Shown in pieces: positions 52,171-60,846 of a stretch of DNA of 64,000 bases. Made by a program: the position numbers and the translations under genes. The stretch comes from Parashewanella spongiae (GTDB lineage: Bacteria; Pseudomonadota; Gammaproteobacteria; Enterobacterales; Shewanellaceae): assembly GCF_004358345.1 (NCBI RefSeq), contig NZ_CP037952.1:372001-436000 (forward strand). Reading direction: 5' to 3'. The notes beneath the pieces were generated by a model. The model ran no database searches. It saw only the letters and a program-made list of their open reading frames with translations, and was not told the origin of the DNA. How positions within the stretch are numbered: the stretch's first letter is position 1; each line of letters begins with the position of its first letter.

Positions 52171-53889
52171 CTATTGAGTGCTGGTATTGTGCGTTGGCAT
52201 TGTGTGTGATTGACGGCACCAGAAGTTGGCAATATATTTCTTGGAATCTCGATATGCATTTTCTGACAGTAATTGCGCTTTTATAACAGGGCTTGGAGTA
52301 AAAATTCCCGCTTTTACATCTAACTTCAATTTAAAATCAGTATTTCTCTTTAAATTTCCATTGTGCACAATCATATAAAGGATAAAGCTGCCTTCAATGA
52401 ATTCTGCAATTGATCTACGGTGAATAGATTCTAAATATCTTCGATAAAAAAGTGGAAAGAATTCAGTACTAGGGAGCTGATCAATGAATGGTCGATAATC
52501 ATCTAGAAGCGTTAATCTGGGTATAAATTGAAAACGAGATTTTTGAGCATCCATATTATCCAATAGTAAAGAAGATATTTCTCGATATTTTTCGTCAGAA
52601 AGGCCATTCTCTGATTTATTGAGTTCAGTGCAAAGCACTTTAAATCCACTTAAAAAATTGTCAAATAGTGGCCTATCCATTACATTCTTAAGTTGGCCAT
52701 GAATAAAGTATTGCCAAAATTTTCGCAATGGCTCTAACGTTTCTGAGTCTAGATTTAATAAATCAAGCCTAAGTTCAGGGGGGATTGTTGAGGTTAAAGC
52801 CGCATGTATACAGTCATGAAAAAAGCTTCCTGCTCCGAACCATATTCCATCGGGTTGCAGTAAGCTGTTGGCAACTTCACAATGCCATAATGCGCCAACT
52901 TGCAGATGATTGAGCCTATGTTGTTTTACGTCATTCCAGCTGCAAGGGCCAAATAGAGGTTTTAAAGATAGAGGATTATGTTGCACTGGTACCCCACGAG
53001 CACATGCTATACACGCTTGTATTAGCTTAAAAGGAGGGAGATAAGCATGGTGTGTTATTGATGATGTTTTAAATTGTTCAATAAAAAATATTGGAATTGT
53101 ATTTTGAAGTAGATTTAACCAATAACAGATATGGTTAACTTGTGGAGTCTCTGCTCCTTTGTCTTGTAGAATATAATTTTTTTTATAGGCAAACCACTCT
53201 TTCACAAATGCGTTATTTAAAGTGACTTTCAAAAAGATTTCATTTTTATAATCAATTCCCATTGATTCAAAGTAACGTAAAGCTCCCTTTAGTTTCAATT
53301 CACGTTTTTGAAACCCCTCATCCTGTGAAGATGAAAAGTTGATATCCTCAACTTTGACAGTGGTGATGTCTGATGCAAGGTTATCAAGCATGTTCATTGG
53401 CGCAGGCATGCATTTAGGGTTGAATAATAAATACGTTAATAGCGTACAGTAGTATTGCATGAACTCTTGTTCAGTGACTTTTTGGTTTTCTAACGCCCAG
53501 TATAATGTGTTGCATGTATCTACATCTTTAAATAGTGGAGAATCATAAGGTTGCTGTTTTAATAGTAAGAACTTATGTTCATAGGTGAAATCTTTGGCTA
53601 TGGACTGAAATTTACTTTTTTCTGCAGGGGTTAATCGAGTTTTTAGCTCTGATAACATAGGGGCGTTTTTAGTCGTAGATTGCACTGTGTGTCCGGCGTT
53701 ATAGTTATAGCTTAGTAAAGCCGTGGCCTGTGGTTCAGATTTAGTACCGTCGGTCATAAAATTTTCAACATCATGATTTTTAGGTTGTGCTGATGCTTCA
53801 AAATTGAATGATTCTTCTTGATAATCCTCCAACTCAGTATTAAAAAGATGGGGGAGTGGAGTGGAATTGTTTAAGCCCGAAGTTAACAT
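52171..53889 (-). CDS. Unknown protein (572 residues)
   Basis: Not recognised. No signal peptide or membrane segment is visible. The first 110 residues are polar and probably flexible. The rest is helix-rich with many aromatic residues and conserved-looking His and Cys, such as WNDVKQHRLNHLQVGALWHC, AGSFFHDCIHAALT and IEGSFILYMIVHNGN. The HDCIHA segment might form a metal or catalytic site, but no family could be named. Low G+C, the lack of a partner gene and a position between the Asp-box and ankyrin genes suggest accessory cargo, possibly a secreted effector; that is inference. Confidence 0.75.
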   Translation of the reverse strand: MLTSGLNNSTPLPHLFNTELEDYQEESFNFEASAQPKNHDVENFMTDGTKSEPQATALLSYNYNAGHTVQSTTKNAPMLSELKTRLTPAEKSKFQSIAKDFTYEHKFLLLKQQPYDSPLFKDVDTCNTLYWALENQKVTEQEFMQYYCTLLTYLLFNPKCMPAPMNMLDNLASDITTVKVEDINFSSSQDEGFQKRELKLKGALRYFESMGIDYKNEIFLKVTLNNAFVKEWFAYKKNYILQDKGAETPQVNHICYWLNLLQNTIPIFFIEQFKTSSITHHAYLPPFKLIQACIACARGVPVQHNPLSLKPLFGPCSWNDVKQHRLNHLQVGALWHCEVANSLLQPDGIWFGAGSFFHDCIHAALTSTIPPELRLDLLNLDSETLEPLRKFWQYFIHGQLKNVMDRPLFDNFLSGFKVLCTELNKSENGLSDEKYREISSLLLDNMDAQKSRFQFIPRLTLLDDYRPFIDQLPSTEFFPLFYRRYLESIHRRSIAEFIEGSFILYMIVHNGNLKRNTDFKLKLDVKAGIFTPSPVIKAQLLSENAYRDSKKYIANFWCRQSHTMPTHNTSTQ

Positions 53890-53964
53890 TTGTTATCAAG
53901 TTTAATTGCAGATAGTAAAATACTTTGCCAAATAATTAACTTATACTCAATGAAGTTAAATAAT

Positions 53965-54004
53965 AATTAATCGATAATTAATCGATAATTAATCGATAAT
54001 TAAT
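53965..54004. repeat. Tandem repeat, 3.6 copies of AATTAATCGAT
   Basis: Perfect 11-bp units start at 53965, 53976 and 53987, followed by a partial unit. Each contains the palindrome ATCGAT. It lies in the A/T-rich gap (53890-54286) between the divergent unknown and ankyrin genes, where their promoters must be, so copy number could affect expression. Confidence 0.92.
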
Positions 54005-54286
54005 TGCCCTGTATGGTCCTGTTGCCTCGATTAGTACGTTGAAACTTTAACTATCTAATACCAATTAATGGCCTACCTATTTAGTGAACACAGCTCTGTT
54101 CTCTTGATTCAAGTTTGGTTAACTATCTTTAATTTTGTATCCATTGCTCATTTATCTATTTGTATAACAATGAGTTATCTGTTTCATTTTTTCAAAAATG
54201 AAGAGTGGAGTTGTAGGGCTGTAAAAACAACGTACTGATTTGTGTTAAATTATTTACATTGTTCAATGCAATGAAAGGTTTTCGAT

Positions 54287-56149
54287 ATGGCAGCAACAAT
54301 TCCCAGCAATCCATTGGGTGTACCAAATAATGCTCATGGGTCTGATTACTCTGTTATATCTTCAAGTAGTTCAGATGGGCTTGAAATTTCGGAAATTCCC
54401 TTTACTGCAAGAATATTAAGCGCTAAAGAAAAAGAAAGACATAAATATTTTCATGAAGTTAGCCGAGGAAGTCACAAGGAATATCTCCCTAAGTTAAAAT
54501 TGCCAACATATGCAGTTCAAGTTGATATTCCCATTTCTCCTAGTAATGAAAGTGGTTTCTATTCCTCTTCACCAAATAGTCCATTATCTGGAGAGGTAAG
54601 TTTACAATATCAGGAATCCACCGCTACGATTCTAGCTTCAACGGTTCGTCCGTCAGGGTTAGCGTCGTTATCAATTGGAGCTACTTTAGAAAGAGAAGAT
54701 AGTTTGAGTTTCCCCCGCCAAGGGTATGAAACTGCGTCTGAAGTCTCTGAAAGTGAAAATTATGTAGATATGCAAATGGCTGATAAAGGTTTCTATACTG
54801 CTCTTGTTAAGGAGTTGGACATTGAGAAGGCCGCACGCATTCTTTCTGAAGGAAATCTAACACTATCAAAAAAAGCAGTTTCTAAATATATATTTAACAA
54901 ATATCCCGAAGATTTTTTGTATAGTGCTGTGAAGACCAAAAACAGTCAATTGGTTTGGGCCATCCTTACTATAGATAAAAAAAACGGCTATCCATTCAGA
55001 GAGTACCTAAATATAAAAATTGGAAACTGCACTCCATTGTTATTGGCTTGTCAAAATAAAGATCCAGAAACGGCTAAATTGATCGTTAAAGCAGGTGCTG
55101 ATCTCAATATCACGGGGACCGAAGTTAACTTAAGTGCAATTGAGTATTGTTCACTAAATAACGAAATTGAGCTAGTTGCAGGGCTATTAAGTTATGGAGC
55201 AGCGCTTTCTCCTGCTTATTTAACGTCAACAGTGATGATAGATGAAGCGATTAGGCAAAATGTTCCTGATGCCATTTATTTATTTGTAAAAGCAGGGGTT
55301 CCTTATCCTGTTAAAATAGGTGGCTTACCAATTTTTGAGTACGCCATGATTCACGATCCTTTTTTAGTTGAGGAGTTAGCAAGAAAAGGAGAGAAGTGCA
55401 CTAACGACGAAAAAGGTATGCAAGTAATCAGAAAAGCATATGAAGAAAACAATTTAAGGCTAATGACAGCGTTGATTATTTCTGGTGTTCCATATAAACA
55501 ATTATTCGAAGATAAAACACCACTTGAGTACGCTTGTGCATCTGGTTGTGACAAATTAGTGGCGGCAATGCATGATAAAGGAGAGCTCATAAGTCACATA
55601 AACCCTGAAGGGCAAAGTTATGTTCGTATTGCAATAGAAAACTGTCATCTTGATGTTTTAAAACTGCTCGTTGAGAGATGTGGAGTGACAGAAAATACTA
55701 ATTACGGTTTGTTTGCACAAGACCCCTCAGGTGACACTGCATTGCATGTTGGGCTGGAGGTAGGGGATGAAAAAATGGTAAGTTATTTGATTAACCTTGC
55801 GCCTCATTTGGCTTGTCAGCTTAGAAATGGGAATGGTCAAACACCAATGCAAATACTTGAACAAAAAAACCATGATTTTCATGTTTTGTTCGCCACGATT
55901 AAAACTCTTACTTCACTGTTTTTGTCGAAAGAAGCTGCAATACTGTCGAATTATCTTATTGGACAAAATTTTGTCGCAAAACCGACTGAAGAATTAGATT
56001 TTATGATCGAGAGTTTAAGACAAGAGTCAAATACTAAAAAAGTAGATTTGAAACAACCGAAAAGTGATTGCAGGGCAAAAGCGCAGCAGCAAGTACTTCA
56101 ATCATCAAAGCCTACACCACTGAGTACACATCTTGGTAGTCTTGTTTGA
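54287..56149 (+). CDS. Ankyrin-repeat protein, candidate effector
   Basis: 620 residues, no signal peptide. The first 200 residues are Ser-rich and low-complexity (VISSSSSDGLEIS, SGFYSSSPNSPLSG). Residues about 205-570 carry ankyrin-type repeats: CTPLLLACQNKDPETAKLIVKAGADLN, cited by its 33-residue spacing, then KTPLEYACASGCDKLVAAM, and GDTALHVGLEVGDEKMVSYLI with GQTPMQIL. Several repeats are degenerate. The C-terminal tail is basic and polar. Ankyrin repeats bind proteins, and in host-associated bacteria such proteins are often delivered into host cells, but no delivery signal is visible here. AAGG lies 9 nt before the ATG. Confidence 0.85.
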   Translation: MAATIPSNPLGVPNNAHGSDYSVISSSSSDGLEISEIPFTARILSAKEKERHKYFHEVSRGSHKEYLPKLKLPTYAVQVDIPISPSNESGFYSSSPNSPLSGEVSLQYQESTATILASTVRPSGLASLSIGATLEREDSLSFPRQGYETASEVSESENYVDMQMADKGFYTALVKELDIEKAARILSEGNLTLSKKAVSKYIFNKYPEDFLYSAVKTKNSQLVWAILTIDKKNGYPFREYLNIKIGNCTPLLLACQNKDPETAKLIVKAGADLNITGTEVNLSAIEYCSLNNEIELVAGLLSYGAALSPAYLTSTVMIDEAIRQNVPDAIYLFVKAGVPYPVKIGGLPIFEYAMIHDPFLVEELARKGEKCTNDEKGMQVIRKAYEENNLRLMTALIISGVPYKQLFEDKTPLEYACASGCDKLVAAMHDKGELISHINPEGQSYVRIAIENCHLDVLKLLVERCGVTENTNYGLFAQDPSGDTALHVGLEVGDEKMVSYLINLAPHLACQLRNGNGQTPMQILEQKNHDFHVLFATIKTLTSLFLSKEAAILSNYLIGQNFVAKPTEELDFMIESLRQESNTKKVDLKQPKSDCRAKAQQQVLQSSKPTPLSTHLGSLV

Positions 56150-56274
56150 AGCCTCTGACTCTTCTTTGTTGACATAAACATCACAGAATTCATAAGCCTT
56201 AGCTTAAGCAGCACAAGTCATACCCGAATGTTTTAATCGAGCACTCAGTTTCTTTTTTTGGCTGTTAACTTTAT

Positions 56275-56506
56275 CCTAAATAAATCGGTTGGGAGCGTTC
56301 ATATACGCAGAAAAAATTACTGATGGCAAGGCATGAATAGCAGCAAGTAGTGGTTCTACTTGCAAAATTTATAACGCAGCTAGCGGTGGTTTTGGCAAGT
56401 ATATGAATGTTCAGCACTCACCTGATGGGTGAATTAGGGTTGTTTAATTTTGTATTTAACTTCAATGAATTAAAGCTAAATTGTGCGTTCAACCGATTTA
56501 TTTAGG
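56275..56506. mobile_element. MITE family B, 232 bp
   Basis: Ends CCTAAATAAATCGGTTGG and CAACCGATTTATTTAGG, target duplication TTTAT (56270-56274, 56507-56511). Same orientation and length as the nested copy at 60180. The gap of about 930 bp from the ankyrin gene to the PPR-like gene is made up of this element, a REP-like palindrome, a family C copy and a conserved block of about 200 bp. Confidence 0.93.
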
Positions 56507-56558
56507 TTTATTTAGGATTAATTAACGGCACAAAATGTCTTCGATTTTCAAAGGCACT

Positions 56559-56587
56559 GGATTCCTGCCTTCGCAGGAATGACGAAA
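56559..56587. repeat. REP-like palindrome
   Basis: TGGATTCCTGCCTTCGCAGGAATGACG forms a hairpin with arms ATTCCTGC / GCAGGAAT. It belongs to the same broad class as the sequence at 42203. Confidence 0.8.
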
Positions 56588-56642
56588 AATTACAGAATGC
56601 GCCATAGAAAAAATGTCATGGATCTGGACAAAAGTTGTTTAA

Positions 56643-56875
56643 CCTAGAAACATCAGTTGACTGCGTTCTCAAGCGTAGAAAAAATGGCTGATATTAAGAC
56701 GTAGCTTGCAGCAAGTAGTTATTCTACTTGCAAAAGTTACAACGCAGATAGCAGCCATTTTAGCAAGCTTGTGAGCGTAGAGCATTTCACTCATTGAGTG
56801 AAAAACATGATAATAAAATCATCCAATTGCTCAAACAGTTACTCATATACTCAGCGTTCAACTGATGTTTTTAGG
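56643..56875. mobile_element. MITE family C, 233 bp, with empty site in the window
   Basis: Ends CCTAGAAACATCAGTTGA and TCAACTGATGTTTTTAGG, target duplication TTTAA (56638-56642, 56876-56880). The flanks GGACAAAAGTTG and GGAACATCCGG are joined by a single TTTAA at 60077-60100, the unoccupied form of this site. Confidence 0.95.
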
Positions 56876-56880
56876 TTTAA

Positions 56881-57084
56881 GGAACATCCGGTTAGTTGGC
56901 ATAGAATCATTAGAAAACCTGACAAAATAAAATGCTGTTATCAACGAAACATTAAAGCTTACTGAACATACAGAAGATATTTGGAAGCGTGTATACCCAA
57001 ATTTTTCTACTTCCACCATTAAAATGATAAACTGCAATCAAGTAATGAAGTGTCTGAGAGGTTATTATTCAACCATATTTTGGG
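56881..57084 (+). other. Conserved block upstream of both PPR-like genes, copy 1
   Basis: About 200 bp here are nearly identical to 60091-60122 plus 60674-60846, which a MITE splits. The block thus duplicated together with the gene. It probably holds the promoter and leader. A frame reading ETLKLTEHTEDIWKRVYPNF is open through it in both copies but has no good start, so it may be a decayed coding remnant. Confidence 0.65.
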
Positions 57085-59994
57085 GTGTCTAACCTGTCTA
57101 CTAAAGTTGAGTCCAACTCGATTTCCACTGAGCTACATTCTCGTAAACGAACTCGTACAGATGCCGTAACGTATCAGGTGTCACAGCCCAAAAGGCATTG
57201 CAACCAAATCAGATCATACTTTTCTTATCAACCAGATCCACAACTGAAAACCAAGCCTTCTTATAAACACTTTAAACTTAGTCGTTCAAGACACGCTACT
57301 TACCGAAATCTTCAAGCGTACAAAGGAGAGAAAGCTCGCTATTCACATTGTGCACGTGTTCATTCAGACAATGTAAAATCTAACCTAAGGTCTAGAAATC
57401 TCCCTAATAACATGTGGGTGATAGATAATTTTCTTTATTGGAAAGGAAAGGATAAAAAAATCGTCGACGTCATCAGAGTGACAATTTCTTGCATTAATGA
57501 ATGCAATACCCTGAGTGAGTCACTAGCGTTGATCAATAATTTAAACGCAATACTTAGGGAAAATAAATATGAACTGCGTAAGCAACCAGAGCCTTTCAAT
57601 GCTTATTTGTCCAAGGCGTTGGGTTTCTACAAAAAAAAACATTTACAGCATCTTTCAGCGAAAGATTTAGCTCAACAGGGAGAAAAAGTCATAGCGCTTA
57701 TGAGAGCAATGAAAGTCACTCCCGACGCCGTCAGCTGCATCAACTTGTTAACCGTTTACAACGCAACAAAGCAGTTTAAGGCTGCTGAGCGTTTGATACT
57801 GGGCAATGAGCATGGGCGAAGTTATATTTCAAAATGGAAGGTAGCCGTTAATATTAAGCTTTATAACGCCTTCCTTGGTGTATGCGCTCAAACCCAACAA
57901 TTTAAAGCCGCCCAGAAGGTATTGACCATTCTGAAAGACAATGTCAGAGCCATGCGGCCTAAAAAACAAATAAAGCCCACAAATATCACTTGTATCGAAC
58001 TGTTAACTGTTTACGGCGCAACAAACGAGTTTAAAGCTGCTGAGCGTTTGGTACTGGGCAATGAGCATGGACGAAGTTATATTTCAAAATGGAAGGTAGC
58101 CGTTAATATTAAGGTTTTTAACGCCTTCCTTGGTGTATGTGCTAAAACCCAAGAATTTGAAGCCGCTCAGAAGGTATTGACCATTCTGAAAGACAATGCA
58201 AGAGCTAGGCGGCCTAAAGACGAAATATGGCCCGATGCCATCACTTGTATCGAGCTGTTAAATGTTTACGCCGCAACAAAGCAGTTTAAGGCTGCTGAGC
58301 GTTTGGTACTGGGTAATGAGCATGGACGAAGTTATATTTCAGAATGGGAGGTAGCCGTTAATATTAAAGTTTATGGTGCTTTTCTTGGTGTATGCGCTGA
58401 AACCCAAGAATTTAAAGCTGCTCAGAAGGTATTGACCATTCTGAAAGACAATGCAAGAGCCAGATGTCCTAAAGATGAAATATGGCCCGATGACATCACT
58501 TGTGTCGACCTGTTAACTGTTTACGCCGCAACAAAGCACTTTAAGGCTGCCGAGCGTTTGGTACTGGGTAATGAGTATGGACGAAGTTATATTTCAGAAT
58601 GGGAGGTAGCCGTTAATATTAAGGTTTATAACGCTTTCCTTGGTGTATGTGCTGAAACCCAACAATTTAAAGCTGCTCAGAAAGTCTTGACCATCTTGAG
58701 AGGCAATGCTAGCACCACGGCGTCTAAAGACCAAATAAAGCCCAATGCCATCACTTGTACCAACCTGTTAACTGTTTATGCCGCAACAAAGCAGTTTAAG
58801 GCTGCTGAGCGTTTAGTGCTGGGTAATGAGCATGAACAGAGTTATATTTCAAAATGGAAGGGAGCCGTTAATATTAAGGTTTATGGTGCTTTCCTTAATG
58901 TATGTGCTCAAACCGAACAATTTGAAGCCGCTCAGCAGGTATTGACTATCCTGAAAGACAATTTCAAAGCCATGTGGCCTAAATACGAAATAAAGCCCAA
59001 TGCCATCACTTGTATCGGCCTGTTAACTGTTTATGCCGCAACAAAGCAATTTGAGGCTGCTGAGCGTTTGGTAATGGGTGAGCGAAGTTATATGTCAGAA
59101 TGGAAGGTAGATGTTAATATTAAGGTTTATGGTGCTTTCCTTGGTGTATGTGCTCAAACTGAACAATTTGAAGCCGCTCAGAAGGTTTTGACCATCCTGA
59201 ATGACAATGCAAGAGCCATGGAGCTTAAAGACGAAATAAAGCCCGATGCCATCACTTGTATCGACCTGTTAACTGTTTATGCCGCAACAAAGCAATTTGA
59301 GGCTGCTGAGCGTTTGGTAATGGGCGAGCGAAGTTATATGTCAGAATGGAAAGTAGCCGTTAATATTAAGGTTTATAACGCCTTCCTTGGTGTATGTGCT
59401 CAAACCGAACAATTTAAAGCTGCTCAGAAGGTATTGACCATTCTGAAAGATAATCTCAGAGCCATACAGCCTAAAGACCAAATAAAGCCCAATGTCATCA
59501 CTTGTGTCGCCCTGTTAATCGTTTATGCTGCAACAAATCAGTCTGAGGCTGCTGAGCGTTTGGTGTTTGGTAATGAACAAGAACAAAGCTACCTATTAGA
59601 GTGGGAGATAGCCCCTCATTTCCTTATTTATGCTTACTGGGCACTGGTCAGTGAAAATGATTTCGACAAGTCTATGGATAAATTGTGCCGCTTAGACTTA
59701 TGTCATAAACAACTTGGACTGGTAGGGAGTGTTTTTAACTGCCATGTTGACAGTATATTTAGTTGTAGTTTGAGTAAGGATATCAGCTCTGGTGTACCCT
59801 TCCAGTTTGCTAAGGCTCTATATCAATTTCATTGCCGTCGCAATGGAAAGCTTGCCATTGAAAAAATTATAACGGGTCATAACTTAGGTCAAACTTTAAA
59901 AACGAGTTTTATTTCGTTTTTAAAAGAGGAACATCAACTAGAGTTTAAGCCTTGTGCATCAAATACTGGAATCATTAAGCTAAAAGCTCAGTAA
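57085..59994 (+). CDS. Pentatricopeptide-repeat (PPR)-like tandem repeat protein, copy 1
   Basis: 969 residues; the start is GTG. After a basic, Ser/Arg-rich N-terminus (HSRKRTRTDAVTYQVSQPKR) and a spacer to about residue 210, the protein is built of seven double units of 82-85 residues plus a degenerate eighth. Each double unit has motif a (PDAITCIDLLTVYAATKQF, then KAAERLV) and motif b (IKVYNAFLGVCAETQQF, then KAAQKVLTILKDN). The 'xTYNxLLxxxAxxxxxxxAxxxxxxM' spacing and the Pro-Asp/Asn ending are PPR hallmarks, and PPRs bind single-stranded RNA. TPR-type repeats are the main alternative. The C-terminal 110 residues differ and are Cys-rich. No signal peptide. Bacterial PPR proteins are rare, and those known tend to occur in host-associated species. 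Confidence 0.75.
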   Translation: MSNLSTKVESNSISTELHSRKRTRTDAVTYQVSQPKRHCNQIRSYFSYQPDPQLKTKPSYKHFKLSRSRHATYRNLQAYKGEKARYSHCARVHSDNVKSNLRSRNLPNNMWVIDNFLYWKGKDKKIVDVIRVTISCINECNTLSESLALINNLNAILRENKYELRKQPEPFNAYLSKALGFYKKKHLQHLSAKDLAQQGEKVIALMRAMKVTPDAVSCINLLTVYNATKQFKAAERLILGNEHGRSYISKWKVAVNIKLYNAFLGVCAQTQQFKAAQKVLTILKDNVRAMRPKKQIKPTNITCIELLTVYGATNEFKAAERLVLGNEHGRSYISKWKVAVNIKVFNAFLGVCAKTQEFEAAQKVLTILKDNARARRPKDEIWPDAITCIELLNVYAATKQFKAAERLVLGNEHGRSYISEWEVAVNIKVYGAFLGVCAETQEFKAAQKVLTILKDNARARCPKDEIWPDDITCVDLLTVYAATKHFKAAERLVLGNEYGRSYISEWEVAVNIKVYNAFLGVCAETQQFKAAQKVLTILRGNASTTASKDQIKPNAITCTNLLTVYAATKQFKAAERLVLGNEHEQSYISKWKGAVNIKVYGAFLNVCAQTEQFEAAQQVLTILKDNFKAMWPKYEIKPNAITCIGLLTVYAATKQFEAAERLVMGERSYMSEWKVDVNIKVYGAFLGVCAQTEQFEAAQKVLTILNDNARAMELKDEIKPDAITCIDLLTVYAATKQFEAAERLVMGERSYMSEWKVAVNIKVYNAFLGVCAQTEQFKAAQKVLTILKDNLRAIQPKDQIKPNVITCVALLIVYAATNQSEAAERLVFGNEQEQSYLLEWEIAPHFLIYAYWALVSENDFDKSMDKLCRLDLCHKQLGLVGSVFNCHVDSIFSCSLSKDISSGVPFQFAKALYQFHCRRNGKLAIEKIITGHNLGQTLKTSFISFLKEEHQLEFKPCASNTGIIKLKAQ

Positions 59995-60122
59995 GTTAAC
60001 AATCCGCTATCTACATGTTACATGCAGATATATTGTAAATGTCGGAGAACAATAAAGTTTGAAACTAATTTTTGGACAAAAGTTGTTTAAGGAACATCCG
60101 GTTAGTTGGTATAGAATCATTA

Positions 60123-60673
60123 GGGGCTGTTGATCTTTCAGGATTAAATTTTGTGCTATTTGAGTATTTATCTGTTCAACCTAAATAAATCGGTTGGGAG
60201 CGTTCATATATGCAGAAAAAATTATTGATAGCAAGGCACGAATAGCAGCAAGTAGTGGTTCTACTTGCAAAATTTATAACGCAGCTAGCGGTGATTTTGG
60301 CAAGTATATGAATGTTCAGCACTTACCTGATGGGTGAGTTCGGGTTGTTTAATCTTGTATTTAACTTCAATAGATTAAAGTTAAATTGTGCGTTCAACTG
60401 ATATATTTAGGTTCAAGACGTGAGCAGTGATGCTTAGCCATCTAAGTGAGCTGGTCACAACACAGAACAGTGAATGCTCAAAAGCATCGAAAAAAGAGAG
60501 AGCGTAAATTGGTCGCTCTTTCTAAATAAAAGGTGCTGCGTTATCGTTTTCTTATTTGGAAACGGAGTAACGACAGTTTTGTATGTCGATAATAACCAAA
60601 CCTCACAAACTCTGCCTTGCATAAAATAACCAATTTATCGCTGCAAAAACAATCACGAAAGATCAATAGACCC
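60123..60673. mobile_element. MITE family A, interrupted by a family B element
   Basis: Left end GGGGCTGTTGATCTTTC and right end GAAAGATCAATAGACCC, flanked by TA (60121-60122, 60674-60675). The uninterrupted site, CATTAGAAAACCTGAC with one TA, is at about 56910. It is the reverse orientation of the copy at 29338 and, after removing the nested element, about 50 bp longer. Confidence 0.92.
60180..60411. mobile_element. MITE family B nested inside family A
   Basis: 232 bp with ends CCTAAATAAATCGGTTGG and TCAACTGATATATTTAGG, target duplication TTCAA (60175-60179, 60412-60416). The reverse complement of 29338-29600 contains the empty site, CTGTTCAAGGCGTG, with one TTCAA. Confidence 0.95.
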
Positions 60674-60846
60674 TAGGAAACCTGACAAAATATAATGCTG
60701 TTATCAACGAAACATTAAAGCTTACTGAACATATAGAAGATATTTGGAAGCGTGTATACCCAAATTTTTCTACTTCCACCATTAAAATGATAAGCTGTGA
60801 TCAAGTATTGATGTGCTGAGAGGTTACTATTCAACCACATTTTGGG

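Larger units (their letters stand above)
60091..60846 (+). other. Conserved block upstream of PPR-like copy 2, split by nested MITEs
   Basis: The block of 56881-57084 is repeated here as 60091-60122 and 60674-60846, interrupted by the element at 60123-60673. Relative to copy 1, the second part carries a 1-base deletion near 60815 and G-to-A changes at the start codon position. The gap 59995-60090 shows nothing else. Confidence 0.7.
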
